A DNA stretch of 45,500 bases from Mycobacteriaceae bacterium (GCA_903970145.1 CAJCHO010000055.1:1-45500), one strand, 5' to 3'; counted from the first letter of the stretch, positions 1-9,507 are shown. The notes: generated by a model not told the origin, from the sequence alone. Made by a program: numbers and translations.

Positions 1-137
1 AGCGAGCGTAACGGGGCAAAAGCAGCGGAATAAGCCGTCTCCTGAGGCCCAGTCCCGTTGAAATCTGTGCTCATCGCAAATATTTGATCGCCGCTCATGC
101 AAGATCGCGCAGTCAAAGTGACCTGTTCAGAGAATCC
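1..137. other. Left-edge segment without a recognised gene
   Basis: This is the short stretch between the window edge and the stop codon of the phosphomannomutase gene. I see no open frame with a recognisable product and no clear hairpin followed by a T-run. It may hold the 3' untranslated end of the algC transcript or the end of a neighbour lying outside the window. Confidence 0.4.
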
Positions 138-1535
138 CTAGAACGGCAGTGTCGCGTCGGGCTTTAATTCTCGAATGACCGACGAAAAGTCGGACTGAAT
201 GCGCTTTAGTCCTTCTTCACTATCTGCCTCGAAGCGCAACACCAGAACCGGGGTAGTGTTCGACGCACGAGCGAGGCCGAAGCCATCGGGATACTCGACA
301 CGCACCCCATCGATCAGGGCCACCGAATCCGCGCCCAGGGTGGCGAATCGCTCAGCGGCATTTTCCTGGAGTGCTTCAACCAGCGAGAAATTTTCGCCCT
401 CGGCCAGTTTTAGCTGGAGCTCCGGGGTGCTGATCGAATTCGGCAGGCCATTCAACATATTGCTGGGATCGATCCCATCGGCCTTGGCGCGCGATACGAT
501 CTCCAGCAAGCGCGCTCCGGCATACAGGCCGTCGTCAAAGCCGTACCAGCGGTCCTTGAAGAAGATATGGCCGCTCATCTCCCCGGCTAGCGCCGCGCCG
601 GTTTCGCGCAGCTTCGCCTTGACGAGCGAATGCCCGGTCTTCCACATCAGGGGCTTGCCCCCCAGGCTCTCAACCCATTTTGCTACGTTGCGTGTGCACT
701 TCACGTCGTAGATTATCGATGCACCCGGATTACGCGCCAGGACCTCTTCAGCAAATAGCATCAGTTGTCGGTCGGGATAGATGATCTTCCCATCCTTGGT
801 GACGACACCAAGTCGATCACCATCGCCATCGAATGCAAGGCCGATCTCGGCACCGGTATCGCGCAGGTGGGCGATCAGATCAGCAAGGTTTTCCGGATGT
901 GCGGGATCCGGGTGATGGTTTGGGAACGTGCCGTCGACTTCGCTGAACAGTTCATCCACGGTGCAACCCATGCGCCGATACAGTTCACCCGCATAGGCTC
1001 CCGCCACACCATTTCCGCAATCGATTGCAATATGCAAGGGAACGGTCAGGTGTACGTCGTTGACCACCCGTGCGAAATAGGGCTCGCTTATCTCAGCGTG
1101 ACGGTAAGCACCGTGACCGGTGCGCAAGTCGCCAGCGAGAATGCGCGCATGAAGATTCTTGATGCGCTCGCCGTAAATCGCTTCATCCGCGATGACCATT
1201 TTCAGGCCGTTGTATTCGGGCGGGTTATGACTCCCGGTCACCATGACGCCGCAGTGGGTACCGAGTTCGTAGGCCGCGAAATAGACCATCGGAGTCGTGA
1301 CCAGACCCAGATCAACCACCTCCAGGCCAGCAGCACGAATACCCGTGGCGAGTGCGGCGATGAAATCCGGCCCGGACAGACGGCCGTCACGGCCAATGAC
1401 GACGGCATGCTGACCGTGATCGGCTGCGTCGCTGGCTATGGCCCGGCCAATAGCCGCGACCATCTCGGCTGTCAGCGTAGTGCCGACGATTCCTCGGATG
1501 TCATAGGCCTTGAAAATTGAAGCGGGAGGAGTCAT
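138..1535 (-). CDS. algC: Phosphomannomutase/phosphoglucomutase (AlgC/ManB family)
   Basis: This cytoplasmic enzyme interconverts hexose 6-phosphate and hexose 1-phosphate (mannose or glucose) through a phosphoserine, feeding GDP-mannose and nucleotide-glucose for surface polysaccharides. The 465-residue protein shows the family motifs in order: the phosphoserine loop TGSHNP at residues 100-105 (Ser102), the magnesium loop DGDGDR at 236-241, the sugar-recognition loop GEMSGH at 318-323, and the phosphate-binding RASNTTP near 423-429. Length is typical for AlgC. The ATG is preceded by GGGAGGAGT, a strong ribosome binding site. It lies 59 bases downstream of nadE on the same strand and one gene from manC, the next enzyme of GDP-mannose synthesis, so a shared transcript is likely. 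Whether it prefers mannose or glucose cannot be read from sequence. Confidence 0.95.
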   Translation of the reverse strand: MTPPASIFKAYDIRGIVGTTLTAEMVAAIGRAIASDAADHGQHAVVIGRDGRLSGPDFIAALATGIRAAGLEVVDLGLVTTPMVYFAAYELGTHCGVMVTGSHNPPEYNGLKMVIADEAIYGERIKNLHARILAGDLRTGHGAYRHAEISEPYFARVVNDVHLTVPLHIAIDCGNGVAGAYAGELYRRMGCTVDELFSEVDGTFPNHHPDPAHPENLADLIAHLRDTGAEIGLAFDGDGDRLGVVTKDGKIIYPDRQLMLFAEEVLARNPGASIIYDVKCTRNVAKWVESLGGKPLMWKTGHSLVKAKLRETGAALAGEMSGHIFFKDRWYGFDDGLYAGARLLEIVSRAKADGIDPSNMLNGLPNSISTPELQLKLAEGENFSLVEALQENAAERFATLGADSVALIDGVRVEYPDGFGLARASNTTPVLVLRFEADSEEGLKRIQSDFSSVIRELKPDATLPF

Positions 1536-1594
1536 GGACTAAGTTTCATTAAATTTGACTGACTGGTAGCCGAACGATCACGACGTGCGCCGAC

Positions 1595-3640
1595 TCAGGA
1601 TCCATCGGGAATCTTATCGACCTCGCTGAGCCAGACCGTCGCTTCGGAGTCGCTCGGCGCCCGATAGTCGCCGCGCGGCGAGAGCGAGCCTCCAGACCCA
1701 ACCTTCGGTGCGTTCGGCATCGCGCTGCGTTTGAATTGGGATTGCCCAAAAAAGCGTTGGGCGAATACGCGCAGCCAGCGCTTGATATCTCCGATCGAGT
1801 ACTCCCTAAGGTCCGATTCGCCATGCCCGCGGCCCGCCGACCCTTCGCCCCAGCTACTCCAGGCGAGAAAGGCGATCTTGGTCGGGGAGTATCCGAAACG
1901 TAGTGTGAAATAGAGATTAAAATCCTGCAATTCGTAAGGACCTACGACCGCTTCGGTCTCTTGCTCGGGCAGTTCATGACCCGCCCCGGGAATCAGTTCG
2001 GGACTGATCGGGGTCGCAAGAACGTCCTCGAGGACCGAGCTGGCGTCTGCGCCAAGCCAGCCGCTACCTGCCGCATAACGCACCAAATACTGAATCAATG
2101 ACTTTGGCACGCTCGCATTCACATGATAGTGCGCCATCTGATCACCCACACCATAGGTACACCAGCCCAGTGCGAGCTCGGACAGATCACTTGTACCGAC
2201 GACCGGCGCGCCGTTCTGATTGGCAAGACGGAATAGGAGTTGGCTGCGGGCGCCGGCTTGAACGTTCTCGAAGGTAGTGTCGTGCGCCGGCACCCCGTCT
2301 ACAAAGCGATGGCCGATGTCCCGCAAGAGCTGGTCACACGAGGGCCGGATGTCAATTTCGCTAGCCGTGGCCCCGATGGCCTGCATGAGGCGACGCGCTT
2401 GAGCCAGCGTGCGATCACTTGTGGCATAGCCAGGAAGCGTATAGGCCAGGATGTTGCTGCGTGGCGCCCCCAGCACATCCATGGCCTTCGCACACACAAG
2501 CAGGGCATGCGCCGAATCAAGGCCCCCGGACACCCCAATGACCAGCTTGCGGGTAGCCATTGCGGACATGCGTTTGACGAGTCCCTGGACCTGAATCTCG
2601 AAAATCTCCTGGCAGCGCTGCGCTCGCATGCCTGGATCCGCCGGCACGAAGGGATAGCGGTCGTAACGGCGCGACAGAGGCAGCGCTCCCTCGCGCGGCA
2701 GCTCGAGCGATACAGTGCTTGTATGAAAGTCCCAAAGCGCATCGGAGGCCGCCTCGGCGGTCTGCGCGAAGGTATTGGTCCGCATGCGATCGAGCACCAC
2801 GCGATCCAGATCGATCTCGCTATAGATGATTTGCTCACAGTACTGAAAGCGTTTGCTTTGAGCGAGCTGGGTGCCGTTCTCGTATATCAGCGCATGCCCA
2901 TCCCAGGCGAGATCCGTGGTTGATTCGCCAAATCCTGCAGCGGTGTATACATAGCCCGCGATGCAGCGTGCTGATTGATTGCCGATCAGCTGCTGTCGGT
3001 ACTCATCCTTTCCAACGGTAGCGTTCGAGGCCGACAGATTGGCGATGACGGTCGCCCCGGCGAGCGCGGCATAGGACGACGGCGGCAGGGGCGTCCAGAG
3101 GTCCTCGCAGATCTCGATGGCGAGCGCGAAGTCGGGAATCTCCTGGATACGAAACAGCTGCTTGGGACCAAACGGAATCGCGCTTTCCCCGCAGAGATCA
3201 ATCAGAGTGTCGTGACCGTTTCTTGCCGATACGAACTGTCGCAGCTCATAGAACTCGCGGTAGTTGGGCATGTATGTCTTCGGAACGACGCCGATGATGG
3301 CACCGCGTGCGAGGACCACCGCGCAGTTAAATAGCATTGATCCGATCAGGATCGGCATACCGACGACAATGAGCGTCGAGAGTTCGCGAGTGCCCTCACG
3401 CACCGTTTGCAGCGCCCCGACGCATGCATTGAGGAGCGCCCTTTGATGAAACAGATCATCGCAGGTGTAGGCCGACAGGCCCAACTCGGGAAAGACCACC
3501 AGCAAGGCACCTTGCGCCGCGGCCTCGCGCGCCAGGCGCACCGTCTCCTGGGCATTGAATACCGGATCAGCGACCTTCACCTGGGGGACGACTGCGGCAA
3601 CGCGAACGAAATTGTGCCGGTAGAGATTGAAGTAACTCAT
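1595..3640 (-). CDS. nadE: Glutamine-dependent NAD+ synthetase
   Basis: It catalyses the last step of NAD synthesis, amidating nicotinic acid adenine dinucleotide with ammonia released from glutamine. The 681-residue protein is the long two-domain form. An N-terminal nitrilase-like glutaminase carries a Glu-Lys-Cys triad seen as Glu52 (FPELGLS), Lys121 (VPKTYMPNY) and Cys178 (EICEDLW). A C-terminal ATP pyrophosphatase domain carries the PP-loop SGGLDS at 371-376. Length matches the roughly 680-residue glutamine-dependent forms such as the mycobacterial one, so the ammonia tunnel architecture is probably intact. It sits between manC and algC on the same strand. The link to sugar metabolism is positional only. 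Confidence 0.95.
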   Translation of the reverse strand: MSYFNLYRHNFVRVAAVVPQVKVADPVFNAQETVRLAREAAAQGALLVVFPELGLSAYTCDDLFHQRALLNACVGALQTVREGTRELSTLIVVGMPILIGSMLFNCAVVLARGAIIGVVPKTYMPNYREFYELRQFVSARNGHDTLIDLCGESAIPFGPKQLFRIQEIPDFALAIEICEDLWTPLPPSSYAALAGATVIANLSASNATVGKDEYRQQLIGNQSARCIAGYVYTAAGFGESTTDLAWDGHALIYENGTQLAQSKRFQYCEQIIYSEIDLDRVVLDRMRTNTFAQTAEAASDALWDFHTSTVSLELPREGALPLSRRYDRYPFVPADPGMRAQRCQEIFEIQVQGLVKRMSAMATRKLVIGVSGGLDSAHALLVCAKAMDVLGAPRSNILAYTLPGYATSDRTLAQARRLMQAIGATASEIDIRPSCDQLLRDIGHRFVDGVPAHDTTFENVQAGARSQLLFRLANQNGAPVVGTSDLSELALGWCTYGVGDQMAHYHVNASVPKSLIQYLVRYAAGSGWLGADASSVLEDVLATPISPELIPGAGHELPEQETEAVVGPYELQDFNLYFTLRFGYSPTKIAFLAWSSWGEGSAGRGHGESDLREYSIGDIKRWLRVFAQRFFGQSQFKRSAMPNAPKVGSGGSLSPRGDYRAPSDSEATVWLSEVDKIPDGS

Positions 3641-3736
3641 CGAATCCTGTCCCTGGTGCCTGGTTGGCGAAGTCCGGTCTCCTGTACGACAAGCTTGCTG
3701 CCGTCAGGGTCCCAATGCCTTGGATCGCAGACCGAA

Positions 3737-3742
3737 ATTATA
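3737..3742 (-). promoter_or_regulatory. Possible -10 element upstream of nadE
   Basis: On the minus strand this reads TATAAT, an exact sigma-70 -10 hexamer, 97 bases before the nadE start in the 201-base gap after manC. I find no good -35 hexamer at 15-19 bases and no extended TGn, so this is a weak candidate for an internal promoter. Confidence 0.25.
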
Positions 3743-3841
3743 GTCCCTGCGGGATGCTCCCCGGAACCAGTGGGTCGAACGCCACAGCAAGAGCCACGTT
3801 TGGTCTCTCCTCTGGGACCACCTGCTCAAGCACCGCCGGTT

Positions 3842-5263
3842 TCAGGCGCGGCCATATTTGTCGTTAAATCGAACGATGTCGTCTTCGCCCAGATAGTCAC
3901 CGCATTGCACTTCGATCATAACCAGCGGCATGATTCCGGGATTGGCGACGCGATGCCGGTGGCCGGCCGGAATGTAGGTCGATTGATTCACGTTGACGAG
4001 GTTCTCGGACTCGCCATTCACGACGCTCGCGGCGCCGCTGACGACGACCCAATGTTCGCTGCGATGGTGGTGCATCTGCAAAGAGAGCGACGCGCCGGGC
4101 TTGACCTCGATACGCTTGATCTTAAAGCGCGGGCCCTCCTCGAGCACCGTGTAGGTACCCCAGGGACGATGCACGGTACGGTGAAGCTTGTAGGCGTCGT
4201 GATTGCGCGCCTTCAACTCGGTGAAGATCTGTTTGACTTCCTGGGCGCTGTTCCGATCTGCCACCAGCAGCGCGTCCGGCGTATCGATGATGATCAGGTT
4301 GTTGACGCCAACCGCACCAACCACCCGGTCGCCGACACTCTGAATGTAGCAGTCGCTGGTCTGGAACAAGAGGGCAAGGCCTCCCTCGACGCGATTCCCA
4401 TCACCGTCGGCTGCGGCGAGGTTGCCCAATGCGGTCCACGATCCGATATCACTCCAGCCGATCTGGCACGGTACCACCGAAATCTGGGCCGATTTCTCCA
4501 TCACGGCATAATCGATCGAGCGTTCCGGGACCTGGGCGAATTGTTCGGCAGCGAGTTCAAGCTGGGTGATGCCGTCCCCCTTGGTCACGCGGGATGCAGC
4601 GATGCAGGTGCGCACGGCCTCGAGAATCTCCCCGCAATGGGCCTGCATTTCGGCAAGGATAAGCCCCGCCGAGAAACAGAACATGCCGGAATTCCACAGA
4701 AACTTGCCCGACTCGAGGTACTGGATCGCTAGCTCCAGCGCAGGCTTTTCGACAAAGCGCGCCACCCGGTTGCCATCGGCTTCGATGTAGCCGTAGCCGG
4801 TCTCGGGAGCATCCGGCCGAATCCCGAAGGTCACGATGCGCCCCTGTTCGGCCAGCTCTATCGCCGACTGCACGGCTGCAGCAAACGCCGGTTCATCGTT
4901 GATCAGGTGATCGGCCGGCAGGATCAGCATCATCGCTTCCGGACCGTGTGTCTCGGCGACATGGAGAGCGGCAGCCGCGACAGCGGCGGCGGTGTTTCGC
5001 CCTACCGGCTCGAGAATGTATGAAGTTGGCAGGTGCGCCGCGTTGACCGCGCGATATTCATCATTGGTCGCGAAATACAGCTCGCGATTGGTGACCGTAA
5101 GCACCTCGACTGTGCCCGCGAGTCGGGCGCCGCGCAAAAATGCCTTCTGCAGAAAGCTTTGTCCGTCGGCTAAGCGTATGAAGGGCTTGGGATGCAGTTC
5201 GCGCGACAAGGGCCAAAGCCGCGAGCCGGCGCCACCGCAGAGTATGGTCGGAATCAGCTTCAT
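3842..5263 (-). CDS. manC: Mannose-1-phosphate guanylyltransferase/mannose-6-phosphate isomerase
   Basis: This bifunctional cytoplasmic enzyme (ManC/AlgA/CpsB type) makes GDP-mannose from mannose 1-phosphate and GTP and can isomerise fructose 6-phosphate to mannose 6-phosphate. I chose the start at MKLIPTILCGG, which puts the nucleotide-binding signature GGAGSRLWPLSREL at residues 10-23; an upstream in-frame ATG at 5311 would add 16 uncharacteristic residues. FVEKP at 170-174 is the conserved sugar-phosphate strand. The C-terminal part is a cupin-like isomerase domain with the histidine-rich QMHHHRSEHWVVVSG. Total length is 473 residues, normal for the two-domain family. It is the first gene of the minus-strand manC-nadE-algC group and faces the polysaccharide block across a divergent gap, which fits a role in envelope glycan synthesis. 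Confidence 0.95.
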   Translation of the reverse strand: MKLIPTILCGGAGSRLWPLSRELHPKPFIRLADGQSFLQKAFLRGARLAGTVEVLTVTNRELYFATNDEYRAVNAAHLPTSYILEPVGRNTAAAVAAAALHVAETHGPEAMMLILPADHLINDEPAFAAAVQSAIELAEQGRIVTFGIRPDAPETGYGYIEADGNRVARFVEKPALELAIQYLESGKFLWNSGMFCFSAGLILAEMQAHCGEILEAVRTCIAASRVTKGDGITQLELAAEQFAQVPERSIDYAVMEKSAQISVVPCQIGWSDIGSWTALGNLAAADGDGNRVEGGLALLFQTSDCYIQSVGDRVVGAVGVNNLIIIDTPDALLVADRNSAQEVKQIFTELKARNHDAYKLHRTVHRPWGTYTVLEEGPRFKIKRIEVKPGASLSLQMHHHRSEHWVVVSGAASVVNGESENLVNVNQSTYIPAGHRHRVANPGIMPLVMIEVQCGDYLGEDDIVRFNDKYGRA

Positions 5264-5340
5264 CGAGTTACCTGTGCAATCACGTGCGGCGATCCGATCG
5301 TTGCCACGCATAGCGACAATCGCAGGCGCGGTGAAAGCTC

Positions 5341-5346
5341 ATTATA
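5341..5346 (-). promoter_or_regulatory. Possible -10 element for manC
   Basis: The minus strand reads TATAAT about 78 bases before the manC ATG. No standard -35 hexamer lies at 15-19 bases upstream, so if it is used it may need an activator or an alternative contact. Confidence 0.25.
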
Positions 5347-5533
5347 TGCGCGCTTGGGGAGCGTTTCCCCGACGTCCTGGCTCTTTCAAGGGATGCACAT
5401 ATTCTCGCCAAAATGCGTCAATTCCGCGAATTCCAGATGGGGCGTCGGATTAATCACAAGAACTAGACGTGTGGGCTATTGCGCACTCGACAAAAAGGCG
5501 CGAAACGACACCCGCCTTGCTCCGGGCCTTGTT

Positions 5534-5561
5534 TTGGCCTGCGCTCCAGTTGAGCCATAAT
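5534..5561 (+). promoter_or_regulatory. Candidate sigma-70 promoter for the polysaccharide block
   Basis: A TTGGCC hexamer at 5534-5539 and CATAAT at 5556-5561 are separated by 16 bases. CATAAT matches the -10 consensus at five of six positions; the -35 match is poor. The predicted start would give a leader of roughly 55 bases before the ATG at 5623. Confidence 0.35.
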
Positions 5562-5622
5562 TCGGTATGTTCGCGCACCAGCCCATTACGCCCGGTCAGG
5601 CGCTTGTGTTCGCCGCCTGACC

Positions 5623-6569
5623 ATGGCACGCATACTCGTGACTGGCGCCAATGGCTGGATTGGCACGGCGCTGTGTCGTCATCTCCTACTCGAAGGGCAC
5701 GAAGTTGTTGGCGTGACGCGTCAGCCCTGCGAGCTGGCAGCGGGGGCTGTGCGCTGGCACGCCCCGGAGGACGACTTCGTCGGACTTGAGCAATCGTGGC
5801 CCGCTGGCGATGTATTCGATGCTGTCGTCCATCTGGCAGCACGGGTGCACGTCATGCGCGAACACGGTGCGCAGGCCCTGGCGCGCTATGAGACGAGCAA
5901 CTGTATGGCCAGTGAGCGCGTGGCCCGGCTCGCTGCTGCGCGCGGGGTGCGCCGCTTCGTCTTCGTTTCATCGATCAAGGCGCTTGGCGAATCAGACCAC
6001 GGTCAGGCGCTCGATGAGAGCAGTCCTGCGCAACCCGAAGATCCCTATGGAATTTCCAAGCTCCATGCCGAGAAGGCGCTGCGTAACATAGGGGGGATAG
6101 AGCTGACCATCGTACGCTCGCCGCTCGTCTACGGACCGGGGGTCGGTGCCAATTTCCGGCGTCTGATGAGCGCGGTCGCCTCCGGTTGGCCCTTGCCATT
6201 GGGGCAGGCACACGCTCCGCGCAGCCTCGTCAGTGTTGCCAATCTGTCGATGCGCTCGTTGGCTGCGCGCTTGACGCGCGCGCGGCAGGGCAAACCTTTC
6301 ATGTTGCCGATGGGCAGACACTCTCGGTGCGCGAGCTGCTTGAAGAGATGGGGCTCGCCCTGGGCCGGCCCGTCCGGCTCGTACCGGTACCCATTTCGCT
6401 CTTGCGAGCCCTTGGCTGGCTGACCGGCCGCAGTGGTGAAATCGCGCGCCTGACGACGCCGCTACGCGTCGATGCCGCGCATATTGGCTCGGTGCTTGGC
6501 TGGCGTGCACCCCAGTCGGTGGCTGCCGCCCTCAGCGAATGTGCCACGTGGTACCTTGCGCAACCATGA
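5623..6569 (+). pseudogene. WbpV-like NAD-dependent epimerase/4-reductase, frameshifted
   Basis: An extended short-chain dehydrogenase/reductase of the nucleotide-sugar epimerase family. Frame one shows the NAD-binding VTGANGWIG (residues 6-14), the catalytic-serine strand VSSIK (115-119) and the YGISK active-site Tyr/Lys (142-146), and reads correctly to SLVSVANL near residue 208. The family continuation (VDALVGCALDARAAGQTF...) is then found in another frame that stays open to the TGA at 6567-6569. Adding one base between 6246 and 6247 (CTG|TCGATG to CTGGTCGATG) restores a 315-residue protein of normal length. As written, frame one runs into a stop at 6421-6423. Order relative to WbpL- and WbpM-like genes matches the end of Pseudomonas wbp clusters, where WbpV helps make the UDP-QuiNAc precursor. 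The intact ATGA overlap with the next gene argues for recent loss or a sequencing error. Confidence 0.85.
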
Positions 6570-7582
6570 GTGCCCTGCTTTCCGCCTCCTGGCTCACTCC
6601 CGGGCTTGTCGCCGCCCTGATGTTCGGACTCGCGGCGGGGATCTGTTCCCTGATTCTGGCAGTGCTTCTGAAAACCGGACTGGCAGCGCGCATCGCGCTC
6701 GATCACCCCAATGAGCGATCTCTGCATAGCTCGGTGATACCCCGCTGCGGTGGCTGGGGCATCATGGCGACCCTCCTGGTCTTTCTCGCCGCAAGCCTGC
6801 CCCTGATGTGGCAGCTCTCGGTCGCCCTCGCCCTTCTCGCCGGAATATCGTTCATCGACGACCGGCGCGGTCTGTCGGCGCGCGTGCGCCTGGTGTTTCA
6901 GGCATTGGCGATCTCGATTGTGCTCATCGTTCAGGTCGGCGGTATGCCCTGGTGGCTGCAGATCCTGGTTGCACTGGGGTGGTTATGGCTGACCAATCTC
7001 TACAACTTCATGGACGGCTCGGACGGACTGGCCGGATTGATGACCCTGATCGGCTTTGGAAGTCTCGCCATCGCGCTTGGCTCGAGCGCTCCCCTGTTGA
7101 TGATGGTTTCCGTGGCGGCCAGTGGGGCGGCATTGGGCTTTCTCTTTTTCAACTGGGCGCCAGCGCGCATTTTCCTCGGTGACGTCGGCTCAATACCGCT
7201 CGGATTTCTGGCGGGGGCGCTCGGTTTTCTCGGCTGGCGCCACGGCAGTTGGGGATTGTGGTTGCCGATCCTGGTGTTCTCCCCATTCATTGCGGATGCC
7301 AGCGCGACGCTTATCAAGCGCGTTTGGCGGCACGAGAAAATCTGGCAGGCACATCGCGAACACTACTACCAGCGTCTAATTCAGGCCGGGGTTCCGCACC
7401 GCGAGACCAGCATGATCTACGGCGCCGCAATGCTGATCGCGGGTTTACTGGCGGTCGTGCTGCGCGATGCCGGCCTGGAGCTGCTCTGGCCGGCTCTGGG
7501 TCTATGGATCCTGGCGCTTGCAGCTTGCGGTATCTGGATCGAGCGACGCGTGCGTACCTCAGCCACGAAGGCAGCGGCATGA
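6566..7582 (+). CDS. wbpL: Undecaprenyl-phosphate sugar-1-phosphate transferase (WecA/WbpL family)
   Basis: A polytopic membrane enzyme of the MraY/WecA superfamily (glycosyltransferase family 4) that transfers a sugar 1-phosphate from a UDP-sugar to undecaprenyl phosphate, starting O-antigen or capsule units. The ATG at 6566 overlaps the previous stop as ATGA and gives 338 residues; an upstream ATG at 6539 only adds residues lying inside the previous gene. Motifs in order: DHPNERSLHSSVIPRCGG (46-63), the acidic FIDD (96-99), NFMDGSDG (147-154), FLGDVGS (203-209), and the cytoplasmic loop with HREHYYQR near residue 265. Hydrophobic segments fill the rest. By analogy with WbpL the donor may be UDP-QuiNAc or UDP-FucNAc made with the flanking genes; that is inference. 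Confidence 0.9.
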   Translation: MSALLSASWLTPGLVAALMFGLAAGICSLILAVLLKTGLAARIALDHPNERSLHSSVIPRCGGWGIMATLLVFLAASLPLMWQLSVALALLAGISFIDDRRGLSARVRLVFQALAISIVLIVQVGGMPWWLQILVALGWLWLTNLYNFMDGSDGLAGLMTLIGFGSLAIALGSSAPLLMMVSVAASGAALGFLFFNWAPARIFLGDVGSIPLGFLAGALGFLGWRHGSWGLWLPILVFSPFIADASATLIKRVWRHEKIWQAHREHYYQRLIQAGVPHRETSMIYGAAMLIAGLLAVVLRDAGLELLWPALGLWILALAACGIWIERRVRTSATKAAA

Positions 7583-9456
7583 CGCGCGTCAAGAGCCTGT
7601 TACTGCAATGCGCGGCATTTGGCTTTGACCTCATCGCCGTTTGTGCGGCGTGGCTCTTTGCCTATCTAACGCGCTTTGAATTCAACGTACCGCTCGAATT
7701 CGCGCACACAGGGCGCAACATGCTCGTTGGCGTGCTGCCGCTCTACGCAATCAGCTTCTGGGGGTTTGGCCTGTACCGTGGCATGTGGCTGTTCGCCTCG
7801 CTACCCGATCTGATCCGGATCGTGAAGGCGATAGTCACCGCGGCCATCCTCTCTTTGCTGCTCGTTCTGTTGTTCCATCCACTGCCAGCCGTACCGCGCA
7901 GCGTCCTCGTGATCGCGCCGCTGATCCTGTTGCTGGTGATGGGTGGCGCGCGCGCCAGCTATCGCTCGGTCAAGGAGTTCTATCGCTACGGCAACCTGCT
8001 TGCCAAGGGCAAGCCCGTGATCGTAGTTGGTGCCGGCCAGACGGCAGCCTCCCTGTCTCGCGAACTGACACGCTCCTCGGAATGGCGTCTGGTTGGATTC
8101 GTCGACGACGAATATTCCAAGCACGGGCGGCAATTGCACGGCGCGCCGATCCTTGGAACCATCTCCGATCTGCCTGAATTGGCTCTACGACGCCACGTCG
8201 AACACGTGATCGTCGCGATTCCATCGGCCTCGCTCGAGCGCCAGAAGGAAGTCTTCGAGATGTGCGTGCAGCACAATCTGAAGGCCATGGTGCTGCCTGC
8301 GCTGACCGGGCTCGATGAAGGCAAGCCGTTCCTCTCGCGCATTCGCAGCATCGATCTTGAGGACCTGCTCGGTCGTGCACCCGTGGTCGTCGACACCCCT
8401 CATGTGCAAGCCATCCTGCGCGACCAGGTAGTGCTTGTGACCGGAGCAGGTGGCTCGATCGGTTCGGAACTGTGTCGCCAGATCGCCGCCTTCGCGCCGG
8501 CGCGGCTGGTTGCCCTCGACGCCTCGGAATTCGCGCTCTATCGCCTGACCGAGGAGTTCCGCGAGCGCTTTGGCGCGCTCGAGCTCATCGCCCTGACCGG
8601 TGATATCAAGGATGCCGTGCTGCTGGACGACATCATGGGGCGCTTCGCGCCTTCGATTGTGTTTCATGCCGCCGCCTACAAGCACGTCCCCCTGATGGAA
8701 GAGCGCAACGCCTGGCAGGCGGTACGCAACAATGTCCTTGGTACCCTGCGGGTGGCGCAGGCCGCAGTTGCGCACAAGGCGGCGCGCTTCGTTCTGATTT
8801 CATCGGACAAGGCGGTCAATCCCACCAACGTCATGGGCGCCACCAAGCGGCTCGCGGAGATGGTATGCCAGGCGCTGCAGCAGGCGAGTCCGACAACTAC
8901 CTTCGAGATGGTGCGCTTTGGCAATGTGCTCGGCAGCGATGGCAGCGTCGTCCCGAAGTTTCAGGACCAGATAGCGCGCGGCGGCCCGGTGACAGTCACT
9001 CATCCGGATGTCACCCGCTACTTCATGACTATCCCGGAAGCCTCGCAACTGGTGCTGCAGGCGTCCTCGATGGGCACCGGTGGTGAGATTTTCCTGCTCG
9101 AGATGGGCCGACCGGTGAAGATCGTCAAACTGGCGCGCGACCTGATCCGCCTGTACGGCTTCACCGAAGATCAGATAAAGATCGTCTTCACCGGATTGCG
9201 GCCCGGCGAAAAGCTCTTCGAAGAGTTGCTGGTCGATGATGAGACGACGCGACCAACACCCCATCCAAAGCTGCGCATCGCCCGCGCGCGCGACACCAGC
9301 GTGGACTGGCTCGAATCCATCCTGCCGTGGCTGCTCCAGGAGCGGGTCGTGCCGGACACTGAAGTGCGCCATGATCTGCAAAAGCTCATGCCCGAGTACA
9401 CCCCGGCGGAACACTCCATGCCAAGCCCTGGGGCGCAAGCGGTCTCGGACCGCTAG
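7579..9456 (+). CDS. wbpM: Membrane nucleotide-sugar 4,6-dehydratase (WbpM/CapD/PglF family)
   Basis: This enzyme converts UDP-GlcNAc to the 4-keto-6-deoxy sugar used for QuiNAc, FucNAc and related residues. The start at 7579 overlaps the wbpL stop as ATGA, giving 625 residues; longer in-frame starts lie inside wbpL. The N-terminus carries four hydrophobic helices (about residues 5-125). A first Rossmann unit follows with VVGAGQTA (149-156), then the catalytic SDR domain with TGAGGSIGSE (288-297), SSDK (408-411) and MGATK (419-423). Methionine 419 stands where ordinary dehydrogenases have the catalytic tyrosine, a hallmark of this long family. It completes a wbpV-wbpL-wbpM gene order. Confidence 0.93.
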   Translation: MTRVKSLLLQCAAFGFDLIAVCAAWLFAYLTRFEFNVPLEFAHTGRNMLVGVLPLYAISFWGFGLYRGMWLFASLPDLIRIVKAIVTAAILSLLLVLLFHPLPAVPRSVLVIAPLILLLVMGGARASYRSVKEFYRYGNLLAKGKPVIVVGAGQTAASLSRELTRSSEWRLVGFVDDEYSKHGRQLHGAPILGTISDLPELALRRHVEHVIVAIPSASLERQKEVFEMCVQHNLKAMVLPALTGLDEGKPFLSRIRSIDLEDLLGRAPVVVDTPHVQAILRDQVVLVTGAGGSIGSELCRQIAAFAPARLVALDASEFALYRLTEEFRERFGALELIALTGDIKDAVLLDDIMGRFAPSIVFHAAAYKHVPLMEERNAWQAVRNNVLGTLRVAQAAVAHKAARFVLISSDKAVNPTNVMGATKRLAEMVCQALQQASPTTTFEMVRFGNVLGSDGSVVPKFQDQIARGGPVTVTHPDVTRYFMTIPEASQLVLQASSMGTGGEIFLLEMGRPVKIVKLARDLIRLYGFTEDQIKIVFTGLRPGEKLFEELLVDDETTRPTPHPKLRIARARDTSVDWLESILPWLLQERVVPDTEVRHDLQKLMPEYTPAEHSMPSPGAQAVSDR

Positions 9457-9507
9457 CGCCGGGCCGAACGGACAGAGTCCTCGAACCAAACGAGAAGAAG
9501 ACCGGAC

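Larger units (their letters stand above)
5264..5622. other. Divergent intergenic region between manC and the epimerase gene
   Basis: This 359-base gap separates oppositely transcribed genes and should hold the promoters of both. I see no convincing coding frame. Notable points are an exact minus-strand TATAAT at 5341-5346, a short GGGGA/TCCCC inverted repeat just beside it, and a plus-strand TTGGCC-16-CATAAT pair at 5534-5561. No riboswitch or RNA gene was recognised. Confidence 0.5.

Noticed and set aside
3407-4732. A 441-codon open frame on the plus strand opposite nadE and manC
   Set aside because: It is antisense to two conserved genes with unambiguous motifs and has no family resemblance; long shadow frames are expected in GC-rich DNA.
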